This document shows positions 1 to 7,344 of a stretch of 30,432 bases of DNA, piece after piece. Below the pieces are notes generated by a model that was not told where the DNA came from, did not search any database, and was given only the letters and a program-made list of their open reading frames with translations. The stretch's first letter is position 1; the number at the start of each line of letters is the position of its first letter. The stretch is from an uncultured Lentisphaeria bacterium (GTDB lineage: Bacteria > Verrucomicrobiota > Lentisphaeria > JABSQK01 > CAJWLW01). Made by a program: the position numbers and the translations under genes. The DNA lies in assembly GCA_913042885.1 (NCBI GenBank), contig CAJWLW010000026.1:1-30432 (forward strand), written 5' to 3'.

Positions 1-1
1 C

Positions 2-460
2 GCGTTGCACGCCACCCGTGCCGCAGTCGAGGAAGGCATCGTTGCGGGCGGCGGCGTCGCCCTCATTCGTGCCGCCAAGGCACTCAACAAGGTCGATGTC
101 GAAGGTGACGAACTGATCGGTGTCGATATCGTGCGCCGTGCCATAACCGAGCCGCTGCGGCAGCTCGCGGCCAACGCTGGCCTCGAAGGCGCCGTCATCG
201 TCAAGGAAGTCGAAGGCAAGAAAGGCAACCAGGGCTATGACGTGGCAAGCGGCAAGTATGTCGACATGCTCGCGGCCGGTATCCTGGATCCGACCAAAGT
301 GACGCGTTCGGCCCTGCAGAATGCAGCCTCCATCGCCGGACTCATGTTGACCACGGAATGCCTGGTCACAGAGATCCCCGAGCTGGAGCCACCCGCACCC
401 CCCGCAGGCGGCGGCGGTGACATGGGCGGCGGCATGGGCGGCATGGGCGGCATGTACTAA
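2..460 (+). CDS. groEL: Chaperonin GroEL, C-terminal part (5' end outside window)
   Basis: This is the last ~152 residues of the 60-kDa chaperonin, which forms the double-ring ATP-driven folding chamber with GroES in the cytoplasm. The reading frame is open from base 2, so the gene starts left of the window. The visible part has the equatorial-domain signatures [18 protein letters not shown] and [10 protein letters not shown] and ends in a Gly/Met-rich tail ([17 protein letters not shown]), the flexible tail that hangs into the chaperonin cavity. The tail is preceded by a Pro/Glu-rich linker ([12 protein letters not shown]), and the last residue is Tyr instead of the usual Met. A strong rho-independent terminator follows 25 bases downstream, so groEL is the last gene of its transcript. 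Family identity is certain; the groES neighbour cannot be seen. Confidence 0.97.
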   Translation, partial: ALHATRAAVEEGIVAGGGVALIRAAKALNKVDVEGDELIGVDIVRRAITEPLRQLAANAGLEGAVIVKEVEGKKGNQGYDVASGKYVDMLAAGILDPTKVTRSALQNAASIAGLMLTTECLVTEIPELEPPAPPAGGGGDMGGGMGGMGGMY

Positions 461-485
461 GCCGAACCGCCGAAGCACAAACCAA

Positions 486-520
486 AGAGCCCCGGGCATC
501 ATGCTCGGGGCTCTTTTTTT
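486..520 (+). terminator. Rho-independent terminator of groEL
   Basis: A 9-bp perfect stem (AGAGCCCCG at 486-494 with CGGGGCTCT at 506-514) closes an 11-base loop and runs into seven consecutive Ts. It is a textbook intrinsic terminator for the transcript arriving from groEL. Confidence 0.93.
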
Positions 521-715
521 CCCGCGGTTCCACCTGAATCCGTATTCTTCCGGATGACGGGCGGGAAGGATTAAGGTTGTGGGGATGCAGGTGTAAATAC
601 AGGCCCCCCGCCCCGGCACGAGCGATCGTCAGCCACCGATCACGTGCATACTCTGCAACTCTGGTGTACTGGTATTGGTCCACCGCACAACCTCATTATT
701 ACCCGGAAAGATTTC

Positions 716-1348
716 ATGCACCGGACATTCGCAATCCTCGTCTGTCTTCTGATCACTACCGCCGGCCGTGCTGAAGAGATGACGGTTCGCAAGCTGCACC
801 TGGAGTTTCGCAGCAAGATCATCAAGGCCCTCGGCCTGCGCTTTGAAAAGCTGGACACCGGCAAATCCATTCGACGCGCCAGTATGATTGCCCGTGAGAC
901 GTTCGGTCCGCACACCGAGCTGCTGAAGGCCGAAGCCCGTCGCGAAATGTCGAGACTCACTTACATCACCGAAGAGGACCTGCAGCCGTACAAAACGAAA
1001 ATACCGGAGATGCAGGACGTCATAAACGACACCCTCAGCACCTACCAATCCGACGGCCCGCACCTCGGCATCATGTACCTCGACGGCTGGTCGGCGCGTA
1101 CCGTCGCCGAACGCGCCAAGCAGTTCATCGTGCCGCGCATGACGCCGGCGAAGGAAATGGCCAACCGCACGATGCTGGAGAAATTCATCAAGGACGTCTA
1201 CTACCGGCTGAACGACGACTACACCAACCCCGTCGTCGTCATCAAGTCCCTCGACGAAGTTTTCCTGGTGACCCTCGAGATGGATCCCGAAACCGGCATC
1301 TACCAGCCCGTCAAACTCGACTGGCTCAAGAAAAAGCGCAAGCGATAG
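716..1348 (+). CDS. Unknown secreted protein, 210 aa
   Basis: I do not recognise this family. The ATG at 716 is chosen because GGAAAG (705-710) sits 5 bases upstream and because it yields a clean signal peptide (MHRTFAILVCLLITTAGRAEE, cleavage probably after the AGRA stretch); an upstream in-frame start at 644 would add an implausible leader. The mature part is ~190 residues, charged and helical, with many Lys/Arg/Glu and a basic C-terminus (LKKKRKR). There are no cysteines after the signal region and no metal-binding or hydrolase motif that I can see. A periplasmic or envelope-associated role is inferred from the signal peptide only. It is a single gene between the groEL terminator and a long perfect hairpin at 1362-1403. 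Confidence 0.7.
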   Translation: MHRTFAILVCLLITTAGRAEEMTVRKLHLEFRSKIIKALGLRFEKLDTGKSIRRASMIARETFGPHTELLKAEARREMSRLTYITEEDLQPYKTKIPEMQDVINDTLSTYQSDGPHLGIMYLDGWSARTVAERAKQFIVPRMTPAKEMANRTMLEKFIKDVYYRLNDDYTNPVVVIKSLDEVFLVTLEMDPETGIYQPVKLDWLKKKRKR

Positions 1349-1361
1349 CAGGCCCGCTCTT

Positions 1362-1403
1362 CTTTTCTGTATCACGGGCTTTCCAGCCCGTGATACAGAA
1401 AAG
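1362..1403. terminator. Perfect 19-bp hairpin; possible bidirectional terminator or palindromic element
   Basis: Two 19-base arms (1362-1380 and 1385-1403) are exact reverse complements around a TTCC loop. The left arm starts CTTTTC and the right arm ends GAAAAG, so there is no true T-run after the stem on either strand. It begins 14 bases after the stop of the 210-aa secreted protein, which fits a terminator position. The perfect long stem is also typical of dispersed palindromic repeats. Confidence 0.65.
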
Positions 1404-1560
1404 TACGGTACCGGTCAAATTCGTCGCGCTGGGCTAAGAATATCCTTGCCCGCCGACACGCTCCCAGGGCGGGATGAGCCCGGCACCACGAATACACCGG
1501 CGCAACTGGAAAGCATCGGTCCAGGGAAGTATATAGTTTGGACCAATTGCGGGAGTATTA

Positions 1561-2865
1561 ATGGCCATAGAAATCGCTGCGAAAGTTTTCTTTGTAATGG
1601 TTCTGGTACTGATCAACGGCTTCTTTGTCGCCGCGGAGTTTGCCCTGGTCAAGGTCCGTCGCGCCCGTTTGGAGACCAGCGCCGCGGATGGCAACCAGCT
1701 GGCGCGCATGGCGCTGCACGTCACCCACAACCTTGATTCCTATCTGTCCGGGTGCCAGCTCGGCATTACCCTGGCCAGCCTCGGGCTCGGCTGGATCGGC
1801 GAACCGCTCGTAGCCAAGACGCTCGAGCCGTTGTTCGAGCACCTCGGCGTGGCGGAGCAGCACATGCACATCATCAGCTTCGTCATCGCCTTCAGCGTTA
1901 TCACTTTCCTGCACATTTCCATCGGTGAGCAGGTCCCGAAGATGATGGCGATCGTGAAGGATCAGTCGGTCGCCCAGTACTGTGCCCCACCGCTCATCCT
2001 CTTTTACAAAATCTTCAAACCTTTTATCTGGGTCCTCAACACCTCCAGCAACATCATGCTGCGCGCCATCGGCATCAACACCTCCGAGGCGCACGGCGAG
2101 ATGACCGAGGAGGAGGTGCGCCTACTGCTTGCTGAAGCTGCCAGTGGCGGCCACCTCTCGAACGCTGAACAAGTGATGATGGAGAACATCCTCGACCTCG
2201 AAGACAAGATCGTGCGCCCTTACATCGTGCCGCGCAACCAGATCGTCTTCCTCGACAGCACCCGCCCGGTCACCGAGAACTTGCAGATCGCCGCAGACAG
2301 CGGCCATTCCCGCCTGCCGCTGTGCGATGGTGATCTCGACCATATCCACGGCATCGTGCACACCAAGGACCTTTTCGCTGCACTGGCAACCAACCAGTCG
2401 CCGGACCGCCTTGCGGACCTGGCACGCCCGGTGATGTTCGTGCCCGAGTTGACCCGGCTCGATCACCTGCTGCAAAGGTTCCAGCGCGACCACGAGCACC
2501 TGGCGCTGGTCCTCAGTGAGTACGGCGACATCAACGGCATGATCACCCTCGAAAACGTCCTCGAACAAGTCGTCGGCCCGATCCAGGACGAGTTCGACAA
2601 TGAACAGCCGCTGCTGCGCAAGGCCGGCGGCGGTTTTATCGCCGACGGGGCATGCCGGCTCAGCGAGCTGGCCGAAAAAGCGGGGTTGGACGTGCCCCCG
2701 GATACCGAGGTCGATACGATCGGCGGCCTGCTGATGGAACTGCTCGGGCATCTGCCGACTGTGAACGAAACCGTCGACTGCGGCGAGCATCGGCTGACGG
2801 CGCTCGCGGTTGAGACAACACGCGTGATCAGCGTGCGCATCGACCTGATCGCGATCAAAAGCTAA
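1561..2865 (+). CDS. CNNM/HlyC-CorC family membrane transporter (DUF21 + CBS + CorC_HlyC)
   Basis: This 434-aa protein has the three-part layout of the UPF0053/CNNM family, implicated in Mg/Na/Co ion transport and often mis-named hemolysin. An N-terminal DUF21 membrane domain (~1-190) begins with a hydrophobic helix (residues 5-28, VLINGFFVAAEFALVKVRR) and contains the family hallmark SGCQLGITLASLGLGWIGEP. It is followed by two CBS-like repeats (~205-335), where VVPRNQIVFL-type and VLSEYGDINGMITLENVLEQ segments are seen, and a C-terminal CorC_HlyC domain (~350-430, with DTIGGLLMELLGHLP). Length is normal for the family. The start is supported by GGGAG (1551-1555) 5 bases upstream. The MscS gene follows after 46 bp, so the two are probably co-transcribed membrane genes. 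Confidence 0.93.
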   Translation: MAIEIAAKVFFVMVLVLINGFFVAAEFALVKVRRARLETSAADGNQLARMALHVTHNLDSYLSGCQLGITLASLGLGWIGEPLVAKTLEPLFEHLGVAEQHMHIISFVIAFSVITFLHISIGEQVPKMMAIVKDQSVAQYCAPPLILFYKIFKPFIWVLNTSSNIMLRAIGINTSEAHGEMTEEEVRLLLAEAASGGHLSNAEQVMMENILDLEDKIVRPYIVPRNQIVFLDSTRPVTENLQIAADSGHSRLPLCDGDLDHIHGIVHTKDLFAALATNQSPDRLADLARPVMFVPELTRLDHLLQRFQRDHEHLALVLSEYGDINGMITLENVLEQVVGPIQDEFDNEQPLLRKAGGGFIADGACRLSELAEKAGLDVPPDTEVDTIGGLLMELLGHLPTVNETVDCGEHRLTALAVETTRVISVRIDLIAIKS

Positions 2866-2911
2866 GAATTCATGATCTGGAAATAGGCGATACCGCCGTT
2901 ATAGTCGTTCT

Positions 2912-3793
2912 ATGGATCTTCTTTTGACTATTTGGGAAACGAGCCTTTTCACATTGTCCGACGGACATGAGCTCCGGGTCAGCCAACTCGCGCTGGCGCT
3001 GCTCTTCCTTGTTGCCGGGTTCCTGGTCGTTTCTGTATTTACAAAGATTCTGTCGAGGAAACTCCTGCACCGGCAGGTCCCCGAAGCAGCAGTGCACCTG
3101 GCAGAGAAAGTAATTTTTTATCTGCTGATTATTGCCGTCATCTTCTCGGCTCTACGGATTCTGGCGATCCCTCTGACTGTGTTCGCGTTTCTGGGCGGCG
3201 CCCTGGCGATTGGTGCAGGATTCGGCACGCAGAACATCCTGAACAACCTTATCAGCGGTTGGATTCTGACTATCGAACGGCCGGTGCGCGTCGGCGATCT
3301 GGTAGAAATCGACGGTACCATCGGTCGTGTCGCAGCGATGAAAGGCCGCTGCACGCGCATTCGCCGGACAGACGGTATTGACCTGCTGGTGCCCAACAGC
3401 CAGCTGCTCGAGCGCGTACTGACAAACTGGACGCTCACCGACAAGGAGATCCGAACGTCGGTTCGCGTCGGCGTGCGCTACGGTTCCCCGACAGATCAGG
3501 TCGCAGCCCTGATTGCGCGGGCGGCCCAGGAGAACGAGGAAATTCTCAAGCGGCCAGAGCCGATCGTGATCTTCGAGGACTTTGCGGACAGTGCCCTGAT
3601 CTTCGATATCTACTTTTGGTGTGTGGCGGAGACGGACATGAAACTGCGGCAAGCGCGAAGTGCCTTACGCTTTCACATCGACGAGTTGTTTCGCGAAGCA
3701 GATATCGTCATCGCCTATCCCCAGCAGGACATCCACCTGGATACGGAAAATACGCTGGACGTGCGGATCGTCGGCAACTCATCCCCCGCCTGA
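2912..3793 (+). CDS. MscS-family mechanosensitive ion channel
   Basis: A 293-aa small-conductance mechanosensitive channel of the inner membrane, which opens under membrane tension to release solutes on hypo-osmotic shock. Hydrophobic segments lie at ~25-45, 66-90 and 90-120; the last is the pore helix, with the Gly/Ala-rich pattern FLGGALAIGAGFGTQNIL. The beta-domain follows (PVRVGDLVEIDGTIGRV, 124-140; LLVPNSQLL, 158-166), then the alpha/beta C-terminal domain. Length fits the minimal MscS architecture (E. coli MscS is 286 aa). No convincing Shine-Dalgarno precedes the ATG; translation may be coupled to the transporter gene 46 bp upstream. Confidence 0.94.
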   Translation: MDLLLTIWETSLFTLSDGHELRVSQLALALLFLVAGFLVVSVFTKILSRKLLHRQVPEAAVHLAEKVIFYLLIIAVIFSALRILAIPLTVFAFLGGALAIGAGFGTQNILNNLISGWILTIERPVRVGDLVEIDGTIGRVAAMKGRCTRIRRTDGIDLLVPNSQLLERVLTNWTLTDKEIRTSVRVGVRYGSPTDQVAALIARAAQENEEILKRPEPIVIFEDFADSALIFDIYFWCVAETDMKLRQARSALRFHIDELFREADIVIAYPQQDIHLDTENTLDVRIVGNSSPA

Positions 3794-3898
3794 CAGAGGC
3801 GCCGGATTGGGTCATATTGACACATGTTGGCAATGGTGACCTGGGACATTGTGTGCCGATATGGCAGACATTAAAGTTTCTTTTTGTGTTGTAATATA

Positions 3899-3924
3899 TT
3901 GAAATAAAGATAGTTAAGCCCTAG
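3899..3924 (+). promoter_or_regulatory. Possible heat-shock (sigma-32-like) promoter of the hsp20 operon
   Basis: TTGAAA (3899-3904), 14 bases, then CCCTAG (3919-3924) resembles the sigma-32 pattern CTTGAAA-N13/15-CCCCAT. It is correctly placed ~104 bases upstream of hsp20 and would give a ~100-nt structured leader. The -10 match is partial. It lies just outside the duplicated block, so the second copy of hsp20 does not have it. Confidence 0.4.
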
Positions 3925-3927
3925 GCT

Positions 3928-4360
3928 CCGGTGATTCGGCATCTCTGATGCTACTAAGAAGGCGACAGACGGACAATCGGTCCGCCTCAAGAAACAACAA
4001 TCGCCACACATACACCGGAGGCGCAAAATGAACCGCACCCTCAACCACCCATGGAACGAATTCGATCGAGTCTGGAACATGGTCGATCAGCTCTTCCGCA
4101 ATCCCGTCGGTACCGGCTCGTCCAGCCGTGGCAAGTTCCCGAAAGTACAGGCCTGGAACCGGGACGGTCACTACGTCGTCACCGCCGAGCTGCCCGGCGT
4201 CGAGCTCGCTGCCGTCAATGTCTCGGCACAGGACAGCCCCCTGACAATCAGCGGCGAATTGACCCAGCCGCCGGCAACTGACGGGGTGTACCATCGCAAC
4301 GAGCGGGCATACGGCAAGTTCCATCGGGAACTGCGTCTGCCGATCAGTGTCGATGGCAGC
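3928..4360 (+). repeat. 433-bp direct repeat, copy 1 (hsp20 leader and 111 codons)
   Basis: This block recurs at 7345-7777 at a constant offset of 3417 bp. By eye only three bases differ (3946 T/A, 3966 C/T, 3969 A/G in copy 1/copy 2), all in the untranslated leader; the 333 shared coding bases appear identical. Copy 1 continues into a complete hsp20 gene. Confidence 0.95.
3967..4023 (+). promoter_or_regulatory. Structured hsp20 leader; candidate RNA thermometer
   Basis: A hairpin (arms 3967-3974 and 3980-3987, loop AATCG, one A-C mismatch) can form in the mRNA leader. Its 3' arm overlaps CGCCTC (3983-3988), which is the exact complement of GAGGCG (4018-4023), the bases overlapping the ribosome-binding site GGAGG (4017-4021). 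The hairpin and the RBS-blocking pairing are therefore mutually exclusive. Small heat-shock genes are commonly controlled by such leaders (ROSE and fourU types); the actual function here is inference. Confidence 0.4.
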
Positions 4361-4453
4361 AAAACAACCGCACAACTGAAGAATGGTGTCCTGACCGTGA
4401 CCATCAGTCCGGTCGAGGCAGATCAACCCAAAGAGATCAAGGTGACCGCGTAA
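4028..4453 (+). CDS. Small heat-shock protein Hsp20 (alpha-crystallin domain)
   Basis: A 141-aa ATP-independent holdase chaperone that binds unfolding proteins and hands them to the DnaK/ClpB system. It has a short N-terminal arm with an aromatic motif (HPWNEFDRVWNMVDQLFRNP), an alpha-crystallin domain from ~38 to 128 (AELPGVELAAVNVSAQDSPL, then ERAYGKFHRELRLP, then the family signature NGVLTVTI) and a C-terminal tail with IKV, the I-x-I/V-type anchoring motif. The ATG is 6 bases after GGAGG. It forms an operon with the next hsp20 gene (37-bp gap). Its first 111 codons are duplicated, apparently without change, at 7445. Confidence 0.96.
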   Translation: MNRTLNHPWNEFDRVWNMVDQLFRNPVGTGSSSRGKFPKVQAWNRDGHYVVTAELPGVELAAVNVSAQDSPLTISGELTQPPATDGVYHRNERAYGKFHRELRLPISVDGSKTTAQLKNGVLTVTISPVEADQPKEIKVTA

Positions 4454-4490
4454 GCGCGCCTCGAGCCAACACAACGAAGGAGACAAAACC

Positions 4491-4874
4491 ATGAGCACCA
4501 CAGCACTTCAACCCAAGAAGGATGCGCAGATTGAACAGCAGGCCAGCGAGCACTGCTACACCCCGCGCGTCGACATCCGCGAAACCACGGAAGCCATTCA
4601 CGTTCAAGCCGAAATGCCGGGCGTCGACAACAAGCACGTCGACGTGCGGCTCGAGGAAGGCACCCTGACCATCCTCGGCCGCGTCACCGGTGATGATAAC
4701 GGCAAGCCGGTCTACAGCGAATACCGGACCGGCAACTTCGAGCGGGCTTTTCGGATCTCCGAAGCGATCAATGCCAAGGGGATTCAGGCAACCATGGCCA
4801 ATGGCATCCTGAGCCTGACGCTGCCCAAGTCCGAGTCGGCCAAGCCCAGGCAGATCAAAGTCAACGCGGCATAA
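4491..4874 (+). CDS. Small heat-shock protein Hsp20, second gene of the operon
   Basis: A 127-aa Hsp20-family protein, divergent from the upstream one. The N-terminal arm is polar and short (1-20); the alpha-crystallin domain spans ~22-115, with QAEMPGVDNKHVDVRLEEG, EYRTGNFERAFRISEAI and the signature ANGILSLTLPK, followed by the C-terminal IKV anchor. The start has a strong AAGGAG about 8 bases upstream. Two different sHSPs in one operon can form hetero-oligomers, as IbpA/IbpB do; that is an analogy, not something shown here. A terminator follows 22 bases after the stop. Confidence 0.95.
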   Translation: MSTTALQPKKDAQIEQQASEHCYTPRVDIRETTEAIHVQAEMPGVDNKHVDVRLEEGTLTILGRVTGDDNGKPVYSEYRTGNFERAFRISEAINAKGIQATMANGILSLTLPKSESAKPRQIKVNAA

Positions 4875-4896
4875 CAATAACGAGCAACAACCAAAC

Positions 4897-4929
4897 GGGG
4901 GCGCCACTGAAAAGCGGCGCCCCCTTTTT
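4897..4929 (+). terminator. Rho-independent terminator of the hsp20 operon
   Basis: A perfect 9-bp stem (GGGGGCGCC 4897-4905 with GGCGCCCCC 4916-4924) with a 10-base loop is followed by TTTTT (4925-4929). Confidence 0.92.
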
Positions 4930-4930
4930 G

Positions 4931-5185
4931 CAGCGAATAATACGGTATGTCGTCATTCACGCACTCAAGCCATAGCGTGTCCCCGGAATCGAACCTGAGC
5001 ATGTCGTAGCGCCCGTCCGTCGTTTGTGTATTTATCAGCGTTCCAAAGTGCGCCGACAATACGCCATGCTTTGTCGCAAACGCCCCGCCAGGGCAATAGT
5101 CAAATCCGCCAATCGATTCGTGAACCTGTGTCGCGCTGCCGATGACAACGAAGCTGGTAGATATCGCTACTGCCGGGGCAGGGCG
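4931..5185 (-). pseudogene. Possible gene remnant, minus strand
   Basis: The minus-strand frame is open from 5185 down to 4784 and reads protein-like over 5155-4931 (SFVVIGSATQVHESIGGF, FDYCPGGAFATKHGVLSAHF, TDGRYDMLRFDSGDTLWLEC, then VNDDIPYYS). There is no ATG or GTG start after the in-frame stop at 5188-5186, and the only internal start is a TTG at 5059. The frame then runs on through the hsp20 terminator, which makes a functional C-terminus unlikely. I do not recognise the family. I read it as a fragment that has lost its start and natural end; a chance open frame is possible. Confidence 0.3.
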
Positions 5186-5286
5186 TCATTTTCAGCGACG
5201 GCATCGAAGCGGATTACTTCGAGTTCAACTCCGGCACGGAAACAAAAATCACGGTCGCCGACAAACAGGGCCGTCTCGTGGTGTGA
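5142..5286 (+). pseudogene. Possible frameshifted gene remnant, plus strand
   Basis: A frame beginning ATGACAACGAAGCTGG at 5142 reads MTTKLVDIATAGAG, and after a one-base frame change around 5185-5188 the sequence reads VIFSDGIEADYFEFNSGTET, KITVADKQGRLVV and stops at 5284-5286. The two halves join naturally as one protein end if the shift is repaired. It overlaps the minus-strand remnant, so at most one of them was a real gene over 5142-5185. The family is unknown. Confidence 0.3.
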
Positions 5287-5331
5287 GGGTCAGAACTCCG
5301 GGCCCCAAAGATCAAAAGATCCACGCGTGTT

Positions 5332-5432
5332 GTGTTGGAGCAGACGCCGACTCGCGAGTCGCTGTCCTCGGCCGGGTTCAAACGACTGAACGGCGAGATG
5401 AAGCAGCTGGTGAACGCGGTGAAGATCAGCGC
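5332..5432 (+). pseudogene. Possible transposase C-terminal fragment
   Basis: The plus frame from 5332 reads RESLSSAGFKRLNGEMKQLV then NAVKISAYMIEAG before running into the antisense 3' end of the membrane-protein gene. The helix 'LVNAVKISAYMIE' resembles the final helix of several DDE-type transposases, which end in '...VK..AY..E...'. There are no terminal inverted repeats and no catalytic part. The assignment is tentative. Confidence 0.22.
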
Positions 5433-7034
5433 CTACATGATCGAGGCGGGTTCTTCGTTTGGTGGGTCGTCATCCTGTGCCGGCCTGTCCGTCACCGCGC
5501 GGCCGGCGCGGTAACGCCAGATACACCATTCCAGCCCGAACGCCGCAGCGACAAAATAGACCAGACAGAATGCCTGCGTCTCGATGCCGGCGGCTGTCGT
5601 AATCAGGACCGGTACGCCTATGGTGCCGATCGCGATGCACCCGACAATGCAGCTTTGGGGAAACAGCGCCGCCTCTGCGTCGACGGCGGCGCGCCGCTGC
5701 CGGATCCCGGCAACAAGCAAAGCAATCGTAGCAAGAATAAAGGGCAGCAGCGACAGCTCAATACGTCGACCGCCGATCTCGAACACATCGCCGTGCGCCG
5801 TCAATCGGTAGTACGAATCGATCGCCCCGCCGTCGTCTTTGGCAACCAGCATCGCCCGGCCGCCGATCATCGTGTGCGGCAGCGTCTTCGTCTGGAAAAC
5901 GGTTGCCGCGACACGCTTCAGGAGAATCTCCGCGAACCAGGCAGGGCGATCTGTGATCTTGTCGAGAAACATTTTTCGGATGAACACCTCGTACTCCTTG
6001 CTCGCGGATGTCCGGATGATACTTCGCAGATCCGGTCCGCCCGCTTCAACCACCGCGGTTGCCGCGTTGAGATCGTCCCAGACATGGACACCGGTATCGT
6101 CGAAATCGCCGAGACCACACCAGACGTTGTGCCAAACCGGATGCCCCGTCGTCGGGCCGGTCGGCAGATCGAATTGGGCCGCGGCACTGTGCATAACGCT
6201 CTTCATGTAACCGCGAAACAGAATCGTCGGAAACGCAAACAGCAGCAGGGTCAGGAGCAAGAGACCATAGCGATTGCATTGTCGAAACCAGCGTGTTGAT
6301 CGCACCGAGGCGAGGAGTTGTTCGTCGGCCGTCGCCCACCAGAAAGCGAGAACGAAGCCGGGCATCAGGGCCAGCGTACCGTTCCGACACATCATGCATA
6401 GGGCAAAGAAGCCGCCGGCGGCGATCACCCGGAGCGCCCAGGAATTGATTGTCAGCCTGCGACGCAGAACGCAGAACACCGCCACGGTAATGAGCAGCAG
6501 AATTCCGATCAGGTAAAAGCCCGTCGCGGAATAGGATGTTGACAGCGTCGTGGTGACGTACGAGGACAGCGCCAGCAGGGGCAGCAGAACTGCGGCGGCA
6601 ACCGCGTGTCCCGCTGTATACAGCTCCCAGTTCAGCCACCCCAGCAGCGGCACCGCAACGAGCAGAGCGATCCAGAACAGGAGATACGGCATCGGACCGC
6701 CGCGAACCTGAAACAACCGCCCCAGCAGCCACGCCCGGCCGGCATCATTGGTGCCGCCCTTCAGACGCACTTGACTTTCCGGGTGTTCCTCGTAATGCAC
6801 TGTGCGCCAGAAGGCACGGTGCAAGCCGAGCTGCTCGGCTTCATCGCGCGGCAGATAGATATTCCAGCCCGCATGCAGCGGGAATTCATCGTAGTGCAGG
6901 TAACCCAGCGCCGATCGTATATCGCGCGAATATCGGCTGTGCTCCTCCGGGATTTCGGCGCCGATAGCCAGGGCCGCGAGGATGACCGCGACAACAGCCG
7001 GCACGAAGCTCAGATAGCGCGGCGTGGGGCTCAT
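5433..7034 (-). CDS. Multi-spanning membrane protein, unknown function, 533 aa
   Basis: I do not recognise a named family. Hydrophobic segments are visible at about residues 8-27, 117-137, 143-165, 173-193, 206-226, 258-278, 420-442, 450-470 and 478-500, so about nine to ten spans. A ~90-residue soluble loop lies between the first two spans (48-115, with aromatic and charged residues) and a second of ~135 residues lies between spans six and seven (280-415). Large extracytoplasmic loops in a polytopic protein are the general plan of GT-C glycosyltransferases and related lipid-linked-sugar enzymes, but I see no diagnostic D/E motif. The C-terminus is acidic (QDDDPPNEEPA). The ATG follows only a weak GAG. 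It stands alone, between debris and the truncated hsp20 copy, inside the interval bounded by the two direct repeats. Confidence 0.75.
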   Translation of the reverse strand: MSPTPRYLSFVPAVVAVILAALAIGAEIPEEHSRYSRDIRSALGYLHYDEFPLHAGWNIYLPRDEAEQLGLHRAFWRTVHYEEHPESQVRLKGGTNDAGRAWLLGRLFQVRGGPMPYLLFWIALLVAVPLLGWLNWELYTAGHAVAAAVLLPLLALSSYVTTTLSTSYSATGFYLIGILLLITVAVFCVLRRRLTINSWALRVIAAGGFFALCMMCRNGTLALMPGFVLAFWWATADEQLLASVRSTRWFRQCNRYGLLLLTLLLFAFPTILFRGYMKSVMHSAAAQFDLPTGPTTGHPVWHNVWCGLGDFDDTGVHVWDDLNAATAVVEAGGPDLRSIIRTSASKEYEVFIRKMFLDKITDRPAWFAEILLKRVAATVFQTKTLPHTMIGGRAMLVAKDDGGAIDSYYRLTAHGDVFEIGGRRIELSLLPFILATIALLVAGIRQRRAAVDAEAALFPQSCIVGCIAIGTIGVPVLITTAAGIETQAFCLVYFVAAAFGLEWCIWRYRAGRAVTDRPAQDDDPPNEEPASIM

Positions 7035-7344
7035 CTCGTTGACATCTGCGACGACGCGGGGTTGGAGGGTGGACTCGAGCCGAACTTAGCCTGGATTATT
7101 CACACGTTTCCAGCAAGGCAGATTCCGGCGTCGCAGCAGTACAGGCGTTCCAACCGTATTCTAACGCGGCGAAGCGCGGATTATAGTATGATAGGGTATT
7201 GATTCTCGCCCCAACTCGAAGGCGAAAATCCAAGAAAATAAACCCGTGAATCAACGTGAATTCAGGGGACAATTCCCCAATTGCACTATTGACAAGTTGC
7301 CGGTCGGATCACATAATTCAAGGTGAAGTTCCTCGCCGGTTTTC
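7035..7344. other. Intergenic region between divergent membrane-protein gene and truncated hsp20
   Basis: No gene is seen. It should hold the promoter of the minus-strand membrane protein on its left side and does hold a well-formed sigma-70-type promoter reading right (7289-7317). The left part is AT-richer (around 7185-7260) than the surroundings. Confidence 0.5.
7289..7317 (+). promoter_or_regulatory. Sigma-70-type promoter upstream of truncated hsp20
   Basis: TTGACA (7289-7294), a 17-base spacer, then CATAAT (7312-7317) is a consensus -35 and a 5/6 match to the -10 with optimal spacing. It lies 28 bases upstream of the repeat boundary and reads into the truncated hsp20 copy, which would then be transcribed without the heat-shock-like promoter of copy 1. 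Confidence 0.55.

Larger units (their letters stand above)
4930..5432. other. Gene-free stretch holding only debris
   Basis: Between the hsp20 terminator and the 3' end of the minus-strand membrane protein there is no intact gene, only the three coding-like fragments listed separately, on both strands. The patchwork suggests past insertions and deletions between the two copies of the hsp20 repeat. Confidence 0.5.

Noticed and set aside
5142..6299. A 385-codon plus-strand frame opposite the membrane-protein gene.
   Set aside because: Very Arg/Gln/Asp-rich, while the minus-strand frame gives well-defined membrane spans; only its first ~14 codons look protein-like and are treated as a remnant.
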